A DNA stretch of 64,000 bases from Thalassospira indica. Lineage in GTDB: Bacteria; Pseudomonadota; Alphaproteobacteria; Rhodospirillales; Thalassospiraceae. Shown piece by piece: positions 48,841 to 57,462 of this stretch. The position numbers and the translations under genes were made by a program. The stretch spans positions 3,412,001 to 3,476,000 of the forward strand of contig NZ_CP031555.1 of NCBI RefSeq assembly GCF_003403095.1, given 5' to 3'. The notes beneath the pieces are model-generated. The model did no database searches and was not told the origin of the DNA. It worked only from the letters and a program-made list of their open reading frames with translations. The first letter of the stretch is position 1. Each line of letters opens with the position of its first letter.

Positions 48841-49545
48841 ATGCACCATTCTCAGGACACACGAAGCAGAGTGAGCAGAGGAATGTTTGGCCGTTTGGCG
48901 AAAATGTTACTTCTTGTACTTTGTGCCGCTCCCGCCAGCTACGCTCAGTCGCAGGAACTTTCAGCACCGTATTCGATCTCAGAAGAGCTTTTCCCCGAGT
49001 ATCAAGAGCCCCTATTCATTACCGATCACGTCAATCGAATACTCGAAGAGCACGCTGGCAATATCCTCTATCCGGAAGACGTAGCCAAAATCGATCTTTC
49101 TGATATTACGCCAGACTTTTCCCGTGTTTATTTCTCGACGAGAGGTGGGCGCACGGAAGTAAAATTCAACCGAATAGAAGATGGCTATCACTATTTCACG
49201 GTACGCAGCGAAGCCACGCCAAACCGGACAAGCGAGTTCCGGATCAAGGGTCGTATTTACGAATCAGAAATAGACAGCGGACGCTTTCTAAATGTGCGAC
49301 GCGAATGCTTTTTTGAGCTAGGCCCCTGTGAGCTCAAAGCTAAACCGGATCAAAAATACGGCGCATTTGATCGCAAGTTTCTTAACGGCGTCTGGGTAAA
49401 CAAACGGAAAGTCATCGGCACGCGCGGCTATGCTTACCAAAACGTCATCTTAGATAAAAATGGCATAAAGCTCTATTCTTCAACAGCATACGGCTTCGGA
49501 AGGGAGGGTTACGATTATGAAATCCTTGAAGAAACATCAAACTAG
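48841..49545 (+). CDS. exported protein of unknown family, first of a paralogous pair
   Basis: 234 residues with a signal peptide (MLLLVLCAAPASYAQSQ); an ATG at 48883 is an alternative start. Its codon use is more A+T-rich than the host average. The mature part has GNILYPEDVAKIDLSDI, CFFELGPCELK and NGVWVNKRKVIGTRG, ending KLYSSTAYG. The next gene shows the same order GNIL.P.D, F.LG.C, G.W...R..G.RG and LFSSTSY, so the two are diverged paralogues. No known domain is recognised. The second gene starts 29 bases before this one stops. Confidence 0.75.
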   Translation: MHHSQDTRSRVSRGMFGRLAKMLLLVLCAAPASYAQSQELSAPYSISEELFPEYQEPLFITDHVNRILEEHAGNILYPEDVAKIDLSDITPDFSRVYFSTRGGRTEVKFNRIEDGYHYFTVRSEATPNRTSEFRIKGRIYESEIDSGRFLNVRRECFFELGPCELKAKPDQKYGAFDRKFLNGVWVNKRKVIGTRGYAYQNVILDKNGIKLYSSTAYGFGREGYDYEILEETSN

Positions 49546-50188
49546 ATGCATCCGACAGCTGCTGATCATGGTCATGCTGACAGTTGGCAACGCCGTTTTG
49601 TTGACTGGATGTTTCTCTTACAGCCTTCCCAAAGGCCCGCAGAATTCTGCAAGCCATGATCAAAAGCTTGCAGATGTTCTCAGCACCAATAAGGGTAATA
49701 TCCTCTCCCCAGCGGACGCCAATGACATCTCGCTGAGCATTTCAGATGTTCCGAAGAATTACCGCGTCATGAAACATGACGGTAAATCATGGACATATGA
49801 TTTCCTCTATAAGCTAGGAGAATACTATTACTACAAAACAACCTCGTCATCTGCCTTCACAAAGCCGTATCGTATGCGAACCAACGGCAAGAGCACCTCA
49901 CATTCCTATTCAGCAGATCCATTTCATCTGAGACCAGCCCCATCAGGGGCGTGCAAATTTGTACTCGGAGAATGCAAGTATATCGAAGATGACGGTGACA
50001 TCACGACCGTTACCAACAGCTATCAAGACGGTATCTGGACAACCAAACGCGAGATCGGATTACGAGGCATCGGTACCCGTGTTGATATGGAAGTCTACGA
50101 CAAGCGTGGCTTCAGCCTGTTTTCGTCAACAAGCTATACGTCCGATCCTGACTCATATAGTTATTATTTTAGAGAACCGGCATCTTAA
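49517..50188 (+). CDS. lipoprotein of unknown family, second of the paralogous pair
   Basis: 223 residues. The leader LLIMVMLTVGNAVLLTGC carries a lipobox (LLTGC). It shares with its upstream partner GNILSPADANDISLSISDVP, CKFVLGECKYIED, DGIWTTKREIGLRGIGTRVD and FSLFSSTSYTSD. GGAGGG precedes the ATG, and the start lies inside the previous gene, giving translational coupling. It converges on the next gene with a 4 bp overlap of stop codons. Function unknown; two related envelope proteins made together, one soluble and one lipidated, may act as partners. Confidence 0.75.
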   Translation: MKSLKKHQTRCIRQLLIMVMLTVGNAVLLTGCFSYSLPKGPQNSASHDQKLADVLSTNKGNILSPADANDISLSISDVPKNYRVMKHDGKSWTYDFLYKLGEYYYYKTTSSSAFTKPYRMRTNGKSTSHSYSADPFHLRPAPSGACKFVLGECKYIEDDGDITTVTNSYQDGIWTTKREIGLRGIGTRVDMEVYDKRGFSLFSSTSYTSDPDSYSYYFREPAS

Positions 50189-50658
50189 AAGATAGCGTGC
50201 GGTTTGACGCCATAGGTCCGCATCGCACTTTCGCGCATGTCGGCCTCATTCACGTCCTTCTTGAACCGATAGCTGGGCGCCAGGATTTCTTGCGCCTTGG
50301 TAACCGTGACATCAAACAGGGTCGCCACCCGAAACGCCTCGCCTGCCATCTCCTGCAGGATCGCTTGGCGATCTTCAAACCCGTCATTCCCGCGTCGCAG
50401 CAAGGTCGCGTCGCCATAAAGCTGCCAGCCGCGCTGTGAAAACACATCGACGAAACTCACGCACACACGCGGATCACGCGCGATATTCTGCACCGATTGC
50501 GGGGAAGCAATATTGGCGATGATGATCCGATCATCCCCAAAGCAGGCAAAGATTTCCTTGGGACTGACCGACGGCCCGGCCTCAGAACTTGTTGCCAGCC
50601 AGCACAATACCGAACGATTGGCATAGTCGCGGATGTCATCGGTCAGCATGGGGCGCAT
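50185..50658 (-). CDS. pyridoxamine 5'-phosphate oxidase-family FMN-binding protein
   Basis: 157 residues with the split-barrel flavin fold: LCWLATSSEAGPSVSPKEIF, DRIIIANIASPQSVQNIARD, RVCVSFVDVFSQRGWQLYGD. AGGAAAC precedes the ATG at 50658. Members bind FMN, F420 or heme. The protein is monocistronic and convergent with the lipoprotein gene. Its substrate is unknown; true PdxH is longer, so this is a paralogue. Confidence 0.85.
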   Translation of the reverse strand: MRPMLTDDIRDYANRSVLCWLATSSEAGPSVSPKEIFACFGDDRIIIANIASPQSVQNIARDPRVCVSFVDVFSQRGWQLYGDATLLRRGNDGFEDRQAILQEMAGEAFRVATLFDVTVTKAQEILAPSYRFKKDVNEADMRESAMRTYGVKPHAIF

Positions 50659-50787
50659 GGGGCGTTTCCTTTATGGTATTGGGAGCACGATCACCCTACC
50701 ACCCACCAATCGCAAACAAAATAAAACCCGCTTTCCTATCGAAAAGCGGGCACACTCAACAGCGACGTCAGCAGCAATTAAAACGGT

Positions 50788-50982
50788 TTAATAGTTGGCC
50801 TTGAAAGTCGGCTCTTCACCGCGCGCCTTGGCAGCGGCCTCAATATTTCGAAGTAATGCACGCTTGCTTTCAGTGCGTCGACGACCAGAATTTGGCTGCA
50901 CGAAACCACCGCCAGAATAGCCCATCTCGGCTTTCTTCTGACTGACTTTCGCTGCCAACTCCTTAATCGTTATCTCGCGCAT
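50788..50982 (-). CDS. 64-residue partner of a nucleotidyltransferase-like gene
   Basis: 64 residues from the ATG at 50982 (AGAAGG upstream); the frame extends further up but overlaps the previous gene. The sequence is MREITIKELAAKVSQKKAEM, basic and likely helical, then GGGFVQPNSGRRRTESKR. It has no recognised family. It overlaps the upstream nucleotidyltransferase-like gene by 20 bp, the layout expected of a two-gene toxin-antitoxin or regulator pair, which is inference only. Confidence 0.6.
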   Translation of the reverse strand: MREITIKELAAKVSQKKAEMGYSGGGFVQPNSGRRRTESKRALLRNIEAAAKARGEEPTFKANY

Positions 50983-51544
50983 CAGCCTTCTTTTCCAAAA
51001 ATGCCAAATCAAAATCACCGGCTGTTTCTTCGGTAATTCGCTTATCAAGATAAGCTTTATCTAGGTCAAACGCAAGTTGGTAGAGCTTTTCTGCCTGATC
51101 CAAAGCTTGCAAATCATAGTTCGGTGGGGAGTTGTATTGAGCCATCCGGTCCGCGATCAAATCCTCAATACAAATGACACTAACAGCGCGACCACTTTCG
51201 AGACGCAGAAGAAAAACACGGTCATAGCTTCCGCGACCATCCAACAGCGTACTCCCGACAACCTCCACACCGATATCGAGATATGGGTGCTGAAATCCTC
51301 GTGAAAATGAACCCGGCCCTATACTCCGAACAAACCCTGCTGCTTCCAAGGCGTCCTCGAACTCTTGCTGCCACGGTGTGACAATATCAAGATCCCCAGA
51401 AATCAGCTCTCCCAACGTTGCGAGTTCTGCGGCTGCACCACCGACAAGTACCGGCCTCTGATGACCAAGCTCTGCGACAGCATCAGATGCCTCTGCCAGC
51501 AAATTAAGAGCCTCAACCAACTCAGGTCGGTAGAACTCGCTCAC
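50963..51544 (-). CDS. nucleotidyltransferase-fold protein
   Basis: 193 residues from a GTG at 51544 that overlaps the stop of the HAD gene (GTGA). The N-terminal half has the nucleotidyltransferase signature: Gly35-Gly36 in LVGGAAAEL, then DLD at 51-53 (Asp51 and Asp53 as metal ligands). The rest resembles DUF6036/AbiEii-type minimal nucleotidyltransferases used in toxin-antitoxin and defence pairs. Codon use is A+T-richer than the HAD gene. It sits between an otherwise ordinary pyrD/HAD operon and the PPOX gene, suggesting insertion. Confidence 0.65.
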   Translation of the reverse strand: MSEFYRPELVEALNLLAEASDAVAELGHQRPVLVGGAAAELATLGELISGDLDIVTPWQQEFEDALEAAGFVRSIGPGSFSRGFQHPYLDIGVEVVGSTLLDGRGSYDRVFLLRLESGRAVSVICIEDLIADRMAQYNSPPNYDLQALDQAEKLYQLAFDLDKAYLDKRITEETAGDFDLAFLEKKADARDND

Positions 51545-52422
51545 CAGCAGAAATCCCCCATCGCATAGGTGATGTGTCGGCCCGTTGCCGCCAGAAGCGC
51601 ATCAAGCTTTTCGCGTTCCGGCAAAGTACCACGTGGGGCCCCCAGTTCCTCGGCGTGGATGCCGCCAGTCACAAGCGCGACATCCAGACCTGCATTGTTC
51701 GATCCGGCGATGTCGGTCGAGATGCTGTCGCCCACCACCAGCAATTTGGCATCCGGGCCCTTGTCGAACGCCTGCAGGCAGAAGTCATAGGCGCTTGCCA
51801 GTGGCTTGCCTTCCCAGCGGACATTGCCGTCGAGTTCCTCATAACGCCCGGCAATCGCCCCGGCACAGATGATGCGGTTGCCGCCACGGATCACTTCGCG
51901 GTCGGGGTTCGGGCACAGCACCGGCAGGTCGCGGGCCTTAAGCGCATGGAGCAAGTCTTCGTATTTCGACACCGGGTCATGGTCCTCGTTGGGACCCGTG
52001 ATCAGAACCCAGTCAGCATCGTCGACCTCGGTGACGATCTCGACATCCTGCTGTTCAAACATCGACATGTCGCGCACCGGCCCCACCATCAGGACCTTGC
52101 GACCTAGCTTGGCGTACCAGGGATCAGAGCGCGCGACCAGCTGGGCATAGGCGACCTCGCCCGATGCGACTGCGGGACCATACAGATCACGCGAGATGCC
52201 CATATCTTCCATGCGCTTGATCACGACCGAGGACCGACGCGGTGCGTTGGACAGAAGCGCCACCGGAATGCCGGCTTCCTTGAGCGCTGTCATCGCGGCG
52301 ATCGAGCTTGGATAGGGTGTCACCCCGTCATGCACCACGCCCCACAGATCAAGGATCACGGCATCATATTTGCCAATCACCTCGGACAGGCCATTGATCA
52401 TTTCATAGGAGGCGGTTTGCAT
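51541..52422 (-). CDS. HAD-superfamily hydrolase, TIGR01459-like (subfamily IIA)
   Basis: 293 residues from the ATG at 52422; an earlier start at 52485 is not used. The nucleophile motif is VILDLWGVVHDGVTPYPSSI, followed by ALLSNAPRRSSVVIKRMEDM and the late GKPLASAYDFCLQAF and LVVGDSISTDIAGSNNAGLD. It resembles the NagD/pyridoxal-phosphatase branch found next to pyrD in alphaproteobacteria. It lies 72 bp after dihydroorotate dehydrogenase on the same strand. Substrate unknown. Confidence 0.88.
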   Translation of the reverse strand: MQTASYEMINGLSEVIGKYDAVILDLWGVVHDGVTPYPSSIAAMTALKEAGIPVALLSNAPRRSSVVIKRMEDMGISRDLYGPAVASGEVAYAQLVARSDPWYAKLGRKVLMVGPVRDMSMFEQQDVEIVTEVDDADWVLITGPNEDHDPVSKYEDLLHALKARDLPVLCPNPDREVIRGGNRIICAGAIAGRYEELDGNVRWEGKPLASAYDFCLQAFDKGPDAKLLVVGDSISTDIAGSNNAGLDVALVTGGIHAEELGAPRGTLPEREKLDALLAATGRHITYAMGDFCW

Positions 52423-52494
52423 TCGGGTGTTCCTGTTTAACGATAAAAATTGCCATGGGGGATATCGGCATGGGCAAAACCACAAACCACAGGC

Positions 52495-53625
52495 TCAATT
52501 TTTCTTGGCGGCCTCGGCCTCACGCGCAGCACGGGCTTCATCGACCGGGATGTTCTTGCCCGAAATTTCCGGGAAGGCCGCCCCGACCGCATCCGCGACA
52601 TTGGCAAAGCCATCCTTGCGCAGACGCCGCGACAGGTCTTCCTTGATGTCTGCGACGAGCTCAACCCCGTGATAGACCAGCGACGAATAAAGCTGCACCA
52701 GCGAAGCGCCGTTCAGGATCTTTTCATAGGCATCCTTGCCCGATGCAATGCCGCCAACTCCGATCAGCGGTACCTTGCCCTCGGTCAGGCGATAGAAGTC
52801 CGCCAGAACCTTGGTCGAAGGTGCCATCAAAGGCGGGCCGGACAGGCCGCCTTTTTCATCCTGATCATAGGAATTAAGCCCGACAGGCCGATCAATCGTG
52901 GTGTTTGAAACGATCATGCCATCCAGCTTGACCTTGGTCACCACGGCGGCAATGTCGGATTTGTCTTCTTCGGTCAGGTCCGGTGCGACCTTGAGCAAGA
53001 CCGGCACACCCTTGGCAAAGCTATTGCGCGCCTTGATCACGGCCTTAAGCAGCTTTTCAAGCGGGGCACGCCCCTGAAGCGCGCGCAGACCCGGTGTATT
53101 GGGCGAGGAAACATTGACCACCAGATAATCGGCATAGGGACCAAGTGCTTCGACCCCCTTGGCGTAATCATCGGCCGCGTCTTCGGAATATTTGTTCTTG
53201 CCAAGGTTGGCCCCCAAAACGCCACGCCGCGCACGTTTGCGCAGGCGTGCGGCCACCAATTCGGCCCCGTCGTTATTGAACCCCATACGGTTGATCACCG
53301 CCCGGTCGGAATAAAGCCGGAAAAGACGCGGTTTCGGATTGCCCGGTTGCGGCAAAGGCGTGACAGAGCCGATTTCAACAAAACCAAAGCCATGTGACAG
53401 CATCTGGTTGGGGACTTCGCCGTTTTTATCGAAACCGGCGGCAAGCCCGACCGGGTTGGCAAATTTGCGCCCGAACACTTCGGTTTCCAGCATCGGGGTC
53501 GCGTCGGTCGCATCATCGGCGCGCGGCACCAGATTGTTTTTCAGTGCCCAGATCGCAAGACCATGGGCGGTCTCGGCATCAATCCAGCGGACAATCGGCA
53601 AAACCAGTGACTTATACCACCCCAC
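52495..53625 (-). CDS. pyrD: dihydroorotate dehydrogenase (quinone), class 2
   Basis: 376 residues from the GTG at 53625, with GGAG eight bases upstream. The N-terminal helix YKSLVLPIVRWIDAETAHGL marks membrane-associated class 2. FMN and substrate residues are in FGFVEIGSVTPLPQPGNPKP, NRMGFNNDGAE, and the catalytic Ser region VNVSSPNTPGLRALQG; the C-terminal phosphate loop is IGVGGIASGKDAYEKI. It oxidises dihydroorotate to orotate, the fourth step of UMP synthesis, passing electrons to quinone. A HAD gene follows 72 bp later. Confidence 0.95.
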   Translation of the reverse strand: MGWYKSLVLPIVRWIDAETAHGLAIWALKNNLVPRADDATDATPMLETEVFGRKFANPVGLAAGFDKNGEVPNQMLSHGFGFVEIGSVTPLPQPGNPKPRLFRLYSDRAVINRMGFNNDGAELVAARLRKRARRGVLGANLGKNKYSEDAADDYAKGVEALGPYADYLVVNVSSPNTPGLRALQGRAPLEKLLKAVIKARNSFAKGVPVLLKVAPDLTEEDKSDIAAVVTKVKLDGMIVSNTTIDRPVGLNSYDQDEKGGLSGPPLMAPSTKVLADFYRLTEGKVPLIGVGGIASGKDAYEKILNGASLVQLYSSLVYHGVELVADIKEDLSRRLRKDGFANVADAVGAAFPEISGKNIPVDEARAAREAEAAKKN

Positions 53626-53876
53626 GCGAGACGCTCCGTGTTTGAAAGGACATGTCCTTTTCTTACGCGGCCAAGGGCTTTTGAGCAAGGATCAATGGCA
53701 TCAAGTGGCACCATGCGGCCGGTTATTTTCTTATGACCGCTCGATCAACGATCTCAGGCGCTGTACTGCATAAAAACATGTACCGATGTTTTTATCGCCT
53801 GGCCACAGATTGACAGCCGCCATTTCCGGAATATCTAGGAGCGACCAAAACAGAAATTCCGATCAAAGGATATCCA

Positions 53877-54989
53877 ATGTCAAAACCCGACATTCTCTTC
53901 ACACCTTTCAAGCTGAAAACGCTTAAGCTTGCCAACCGTATCGTCATGGCCCCGATGACCCGCAACAAGGCCCCTGACGGCATTCCGGGTGCGGCCAATG
54001 CCGATTATTACAGCAAGCGCGCCGAAGGCGGCGTTGGTTTGATCCTGTCCGAGGGGACTGTGGTCGATCGGCCGGCATCACGTAATCTTCCGCACATTCC
54101 GCTTTTCCATGGCGAGGCTGCCATGAAGGGCTGGAAGGCCGTTGCCGATGCCGTGCATGCAGCCGGTGGCAAAATGGGTCCGCAGATCTGGCATACCGGA
54201 TCAACCAGAACGCCTGATGGCTGGGAACCGGACGCACCGGTCGAAAGCCCGTCCGGTCTGGTCGGCCCGGATGATCCGCGCGGCAACACCATGTCGGAAT
54301 CTGATATTGCCGACACGATTGCCGCCTTTGCCAAGGCCGCCCTGGATGCCAAGAATGCTGGGTTTGATACCTTTGAAATTCATGGCGCGCACGGCTATCT
54401 GATCGATCAGTTCTTCTGGCCCGGCACCAACCTGCGCACCGATCGCTTTGGCGGCAAGACGATCAAGGAACGTTCGACCTTTGCCCGCGAAGTGGTGACC
54501 GCCATGCGCGCGGCCGTCGGCCCGGACTTCCCGATCATCCTGCGTGTCAGCCAATGGAAACAGCAGGACTTTACCGCCCGCCTTGCTTATACGCCTGATG
54601 AAATGACCGATTGGCTGGCCCCGCTGGTTGAGGCCGGAGTGGATATCATCCACGCATCGCAGCGTCGTTTCTGGGAACCGGAATTCCCCGAAATTGATGG
54701 CGAAAAGGGCCTGAACTTTGCCGGTTGGGCGAAAAAACTGACCGGGGCGGCCACCATTTCGGTCGGCTCTGTCGGCCTGTCATCCGACTTCATCGGCGCG
54801 TTCACCGGCGAAGCATCGCAAAAGGCCAGCCTGGATGAGCTGATCAATCGCATGGAAAAGGGCGAGTTTGACCTGATCGCGGTTGGCCGCGCGCTTCTGA
54901 GCGACGCGCAGTGGGCCAACAAGGTCAAAAACGGCGCCTATGATCAGTTGGAAGACTTCAACGCCTCTGCCCTGGCAGAACTCGCGTAA
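53877..54989 (+). CDS. old yellow enzyme-family alkene reductase
   Basis: 370 residues of the FMN-dependent OYE barrel. FTPFKLKTLKLANRIVMAPM is the N-terminal strand, GPQIWHTGSTRTPDGWEPDA carries the FMN-contacting residues, and the active-site His pair lies in FEIHGAHGYLIDQFFWPGTN, followed by RTDRFGGKTIKERSTF. It reduces activated alkenes such as enones or nitro-olefins with NADPH. It is monocistronic with a terminator downstream. Confidence 0.92.
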   Translation: MSKPDILFTPFKLKTLKLANRIVMAPMTRNKAPDGIPGAANADYYSKRAEGGVGLILSEGTVVDRPASRNLPHIPLFHGEAAMKGWKAVADAVHAAGGKMGPQIWHTGSTRTPDGWEPDAPVESPSGLVGPDDPRGNTMSESDIADTIAAFAKAALDAKNAGFDTFEIHGAHGYLIDQFFWPGTNLRTDRFGGKTIKERSTFAREVVTAMRAAVGPDFPIILRVSQWKQQDFTARLAYTPDEMTDWLAPLVEAGVDIIHASQRRFWEPEFPEIDGEKGLNFAGWAKKLTGAATISVGSVGLSSDFIGAFTGEASQKASLDELINRMEKGEFDLIAVGRALLSDAQWANKVKNGAYDQLEDFNASALAELA

Positions 54990-55019
54990 GTTAACACCGA
55001 TCACAAACACAAAAAAAGT

Positions 55020-55054
55020 AGCCCGCCGAACCATCGGCGGGCTGTTGTTCTTTT
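55020..55054. terminator. terminator between OYE and epimerase genes
   Basis: AGCCCGCCGA / TCGGCGGGCT, then GTTGTTCTTTT; an A-run on the other side makes it usable in both directions. Confidence 0.8.
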
Positions 55055-55991
55055 AGTCCTGTTTGAAACAACGGCGAAAGCCGTCTTCAACCGACAACGG
55101 GGGCTTCCACCCCAAAAGCCTTTCTGCTTTGGTGATATCAACCTGCAGCGACCCCAGAAGACGCTGCGCCATTGCCTTTTTGCCTAGTATCTTGGCCCCG
55201 AACATCAAACAGAATTCCGGCACGGGTATCAACCAAACAGGCTTGCGCATGGCTGTCGCGACCCCGCGCAAAAGCTGCGTCGTCGAAATATCCTGCCCAT
55301 CGCCCGCCAAAAAAACCTGATTGGCAGCATCGGGATGGGCCATGCAAGTCACGATCAGATCGACCAGATTATCAAGTGCCACCAGCGACCGCCGGTTATG
55401 AATTGCCCCCAAAGGCAGTGGTATTCCCTTGTCAATAAGCCGGATCATACTGGCGAAGTTGCCTTTCACCCCGGGCCCGTAGACCAGTGGCGGGCGAATG
55501 ACCACAACCTCCATCCCGGCTTCGAAGGCAAGCTGGAAAAGTCCCTGTTCTGCTTCACGCTTGGAGATACCGTAATCATCTTTGGGCGCTGGATCATCAT
55601 CGGCTGTAAAGGGCTGCCCCTTTGATGTTTCCTCGCCGTTCACCTTGATCGAACTGATGAAGACAAATCGTCTGATACCGGCCTCTGCGGCCTGCCGCGC
55701 AAGATTAAGTGTCCCATCGACATTTACCCGCCGGTATTCGCGCAGCGGATCAGTCGCGGTATCTTTCATCACATGTGCGCGGGCGGCGGCATGAATAACG
55801 ACGGTTTGGCCGCGAACAGCGTCAGACCAATCAGTATTGCCATCCAATTCAGGCACTTGAACAATGCGCCCGGCCGGCACTTCAACAGGGCGACGGACAG
55901 CAGCAGTGAGTTCGTTATCCGAACGCTGCGTTAAAATTTCACCCAATCGCGAGCCGAGGAAACCGGTTGCCCCCGTCAGTAATACTTTCAT
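55053..55991 (-). CDS. NAD-dependent epimerase/dehydratase (UDP-sugar 4-epimerase-like)
   Basis: 312 residues from the ATG at 55991. The Rossmann loop is MKVLLTGATGFLGSRLGEIL, and catalytic Tyr/Lys lie in DDYGISKREAEQGLF. The extended SDR continues with VVIRPPLVYGPGVKGNFAS. It resembles WcaG/GalE relatives that act on nucleotide sugars for surface polysaccharide. It is followed on the same strand by nothing obvious; an ExoD-type gene lies upstream. Confidence 0.88.
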   Translation of the reverse strand: MKVLLTGATGFLGSRLGEILTQRSDNELTAAVRRPVEVPAGRIVQVPELDGNTDWSDAVRGQTVVIHAAARAHVMKDTATDPLREYRRVNVDGTLNLARQAAEAGIRRFVFISSIKVNGEETSKGQPFTADDDPAPKDDYGISKREAEQGLFQLAFEAGMEVVVIRPPLVYGPGVKGNFASMIRLIDKGIPLPLGAIHNRRSLVALDNLVDLIVTCMAHPDAANQVFLAGDGQDISTTQLLRGVATAMRKPVWLIPVPEFCLMFGAKILGKKAMAQRLLGSLQVDITKAERLLGWKPPLSVEDGFRRCFKQD

Positions 55992-56120
55992 GAAACCTTG
56001 TTCTCTTAGGGTCCAAACGACGTTGATGGAAGCTAAAGCCAAAAGAACAGGTGCGAAAGTTATTTCCGCTCTCTTTACGCACCAAGATCGGCATTTTAAA
56101 TGATCGGCGGTCTGAATGCG

Positions 56121-56705
56121 TCAGATAATCTGAAACATCAAAATCACGGTGCCGAGGGTCATGCCAAGGGCGGCCAGCATCAAAAGGCCATCGCTGACCA
56201 GGATCGCCAAGCCAAAGGCGGCAATGGCGCTCATCGGGGCGATGGCGGCAAAGGGGACAAGCTCAAACATCGGCATCGACAGCGACAGGATCAAGCACAT
56301 AAGTGCTGCGATCCGCACGGCAACCCCGCTGATCAGGCTTTCAAACCGCCCGCCGAACCAGCGATCCATGCGCTTGGCCACCGGGTCGATCTTTTCCAGC
56401 CCTGTGCGGACTTTATCGCCAGAAATCTCGCGCTCTGCCAGAAAATCGGGCAGCCATAAATGCGTGCGTCCGATGATGATTTGCAGGGAAAACACGGCAA
56501 CGAGTGCGGCCAGAAAGGTCGGCGCAAACGGAATGCCGCCAATCGGCGACACACCAATCAGAGCCGGCACCAACAGGAACGGCCCCTGACTGCGTTGTCC
56601 AAGCTCGGCGACAATATCGCCGACCGAAACGCGGTTGTCTTTGGCTGCGCGATCACCGATACGCGCTACGATATCCTCTACCGATGCATTTTTGGGTTTG
56701 GTCAT
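56121..56705 (-). CDS. ExoD-family exopolysaccharide synthesis protein
   Basis: 194 residues from the ATG at 56705. The ExoD signature is GDIVAELGQRSQGPFLLVPA, LIGVSPIGGIPFAPTFLAAL, and several hydrophobic spans follow to FGLAILVSDGLLMLAALGMT. ExoD is required for exopolysaccharide production and alkaline tolerance in rhizobia; exact chemistry is not known. An epimerase gene 130 bp downstream on the same strand may belong to the same surface-polysaccharide theme. Confidence 0.88.
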   Translation of the reverse strand: MTKPKNASVEDIVARIGDRAAKDNRVSVGDIVAELGQRSQGPFLLVPALIGVSPIGGIPFAPTFLAALVAVFSLQIIIGRTHLWLPDFLAEREISGDKVRTGLEKIDPVAKRMDRWFGGRFESLISGVAVRIAALMCLILSLSMPMFELVPFAAIAPMSAIAAFGLAILVSDGLLMLAALGMTLGTVILMFQII

Positions 56706-56832
56706 GCGACGCACTTTTCGCGATGGATATGAATAATATGCATAGCCAAGAAACGTCTGACGTGCCGGGTTGTTTCCAACCAATTTGCGCCAGAACAATG
56801 CATGGCACCGGCCACTATGCTTGGATGGTCAG

Positions 56833-57069
56833 ATGACACAGCTTGATCTCGATAAACTGAAAAGCACCCTTGCCGCCCGCACCCCCGGCCCGTTTCATTT
56901 CCATGAAATCTATGGGCAGGGCTGGGATGCGCTTTATATCGGCGACAAGGTCAAACTCGGCCACGCGTTCCTGAATGCCGTGCGCGCCGGAAAACTTCCC
57001 GGCGTGATCGATACCGGCACCAAGAAAGGCGGCGGGCGGTTATATCTGTGGAAACCGCGCGGGGCTTAG
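56833..57069 (+). CDS. small DUF1413-like protein
   Basis: 78 residues from the ATG at 56833; an earlier ATG at 56770 adds unrelated residues. TPGPFHFHEIYGQGWDALYI, GDKVKLGHAFLNAVRAGKLP and GGGRLYLWKPRGA match the DUF1413 pattern (LF...W..l..g.r..lG..F...v). Small cytosolic protein of unknown role. It converges on a DUF952 gene with a 4 bp overlap. Confidence 0.75.
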   Translation: MTQLDLDKLKSTLAARTPGPFHFHEIYGQGWDALYIGDKVKLGHAFLNAVRAGKLPGVIDTGTKKGGGRLYLWKPRGA

Positions 57070-57425
57070 CGCAAATCTTTGGGCAGGATGTGAACACCGT
57101 TTTCATCAAGGCGGATTTCATCAACCTTGGTCACATGTTCCACCGACAGAACATCATACAAATGCGGGAACAGGGTGCCACCACGCGCCGGTTCCCACTT
57201 GATCTTGGCCGCAATCGGCGCGACCGGCACGCGCAAAAGTTTCAAGTGATCGCGCCCGGCATAATGCAGCGCAAGCGTTGCGGCCAGCGTATCCTGGGTC
57301 GAGAAATGGATAAAGCCATCGGCAATATCATGCGGCGCACCGTCATATTGTCCGGCACTGAGCGCTTCTGCCCATTCATCCGAACCCAATACGCGATAGA
57401 TCATGTCATCAGTTGTATTTGTCAT
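57066..57425 (-). CDS. DUF952-family protein
   Basis: 119 residues. The family hallmark is DMIYRVLGSDEWAEALSAGQ, GAPHDIADGFIHFSTQDTLA, LLRVPVAPIAAKIKWEPARG and LFPHLYDVLSVEHVTKV. A His in FIHFS and the Glu/Pro in KWEPARG are conserved. Function unknown; the fold is probably a glutathione-related or ADP-ribosylase-like barrel, which is inference. It is next to a LysR gene but on the same strand only by chance. Confidence 0.85.
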   Translation of the reverse strand: MTNTTDDMIYRVLGSDEWAEALSAGQYDGAPHDIADGFIHFSTQDTLAATLALHYAGRDHLKLLRVPVAPIAAKIKWEPARGGTLFPHLYDVLSVEHVTKVDEIRLDENGVHILPKDLR

Positions 57426-57462
57426 GGCGGGAATTTAGGCAGACGCAACCAAAACGGCAAGC

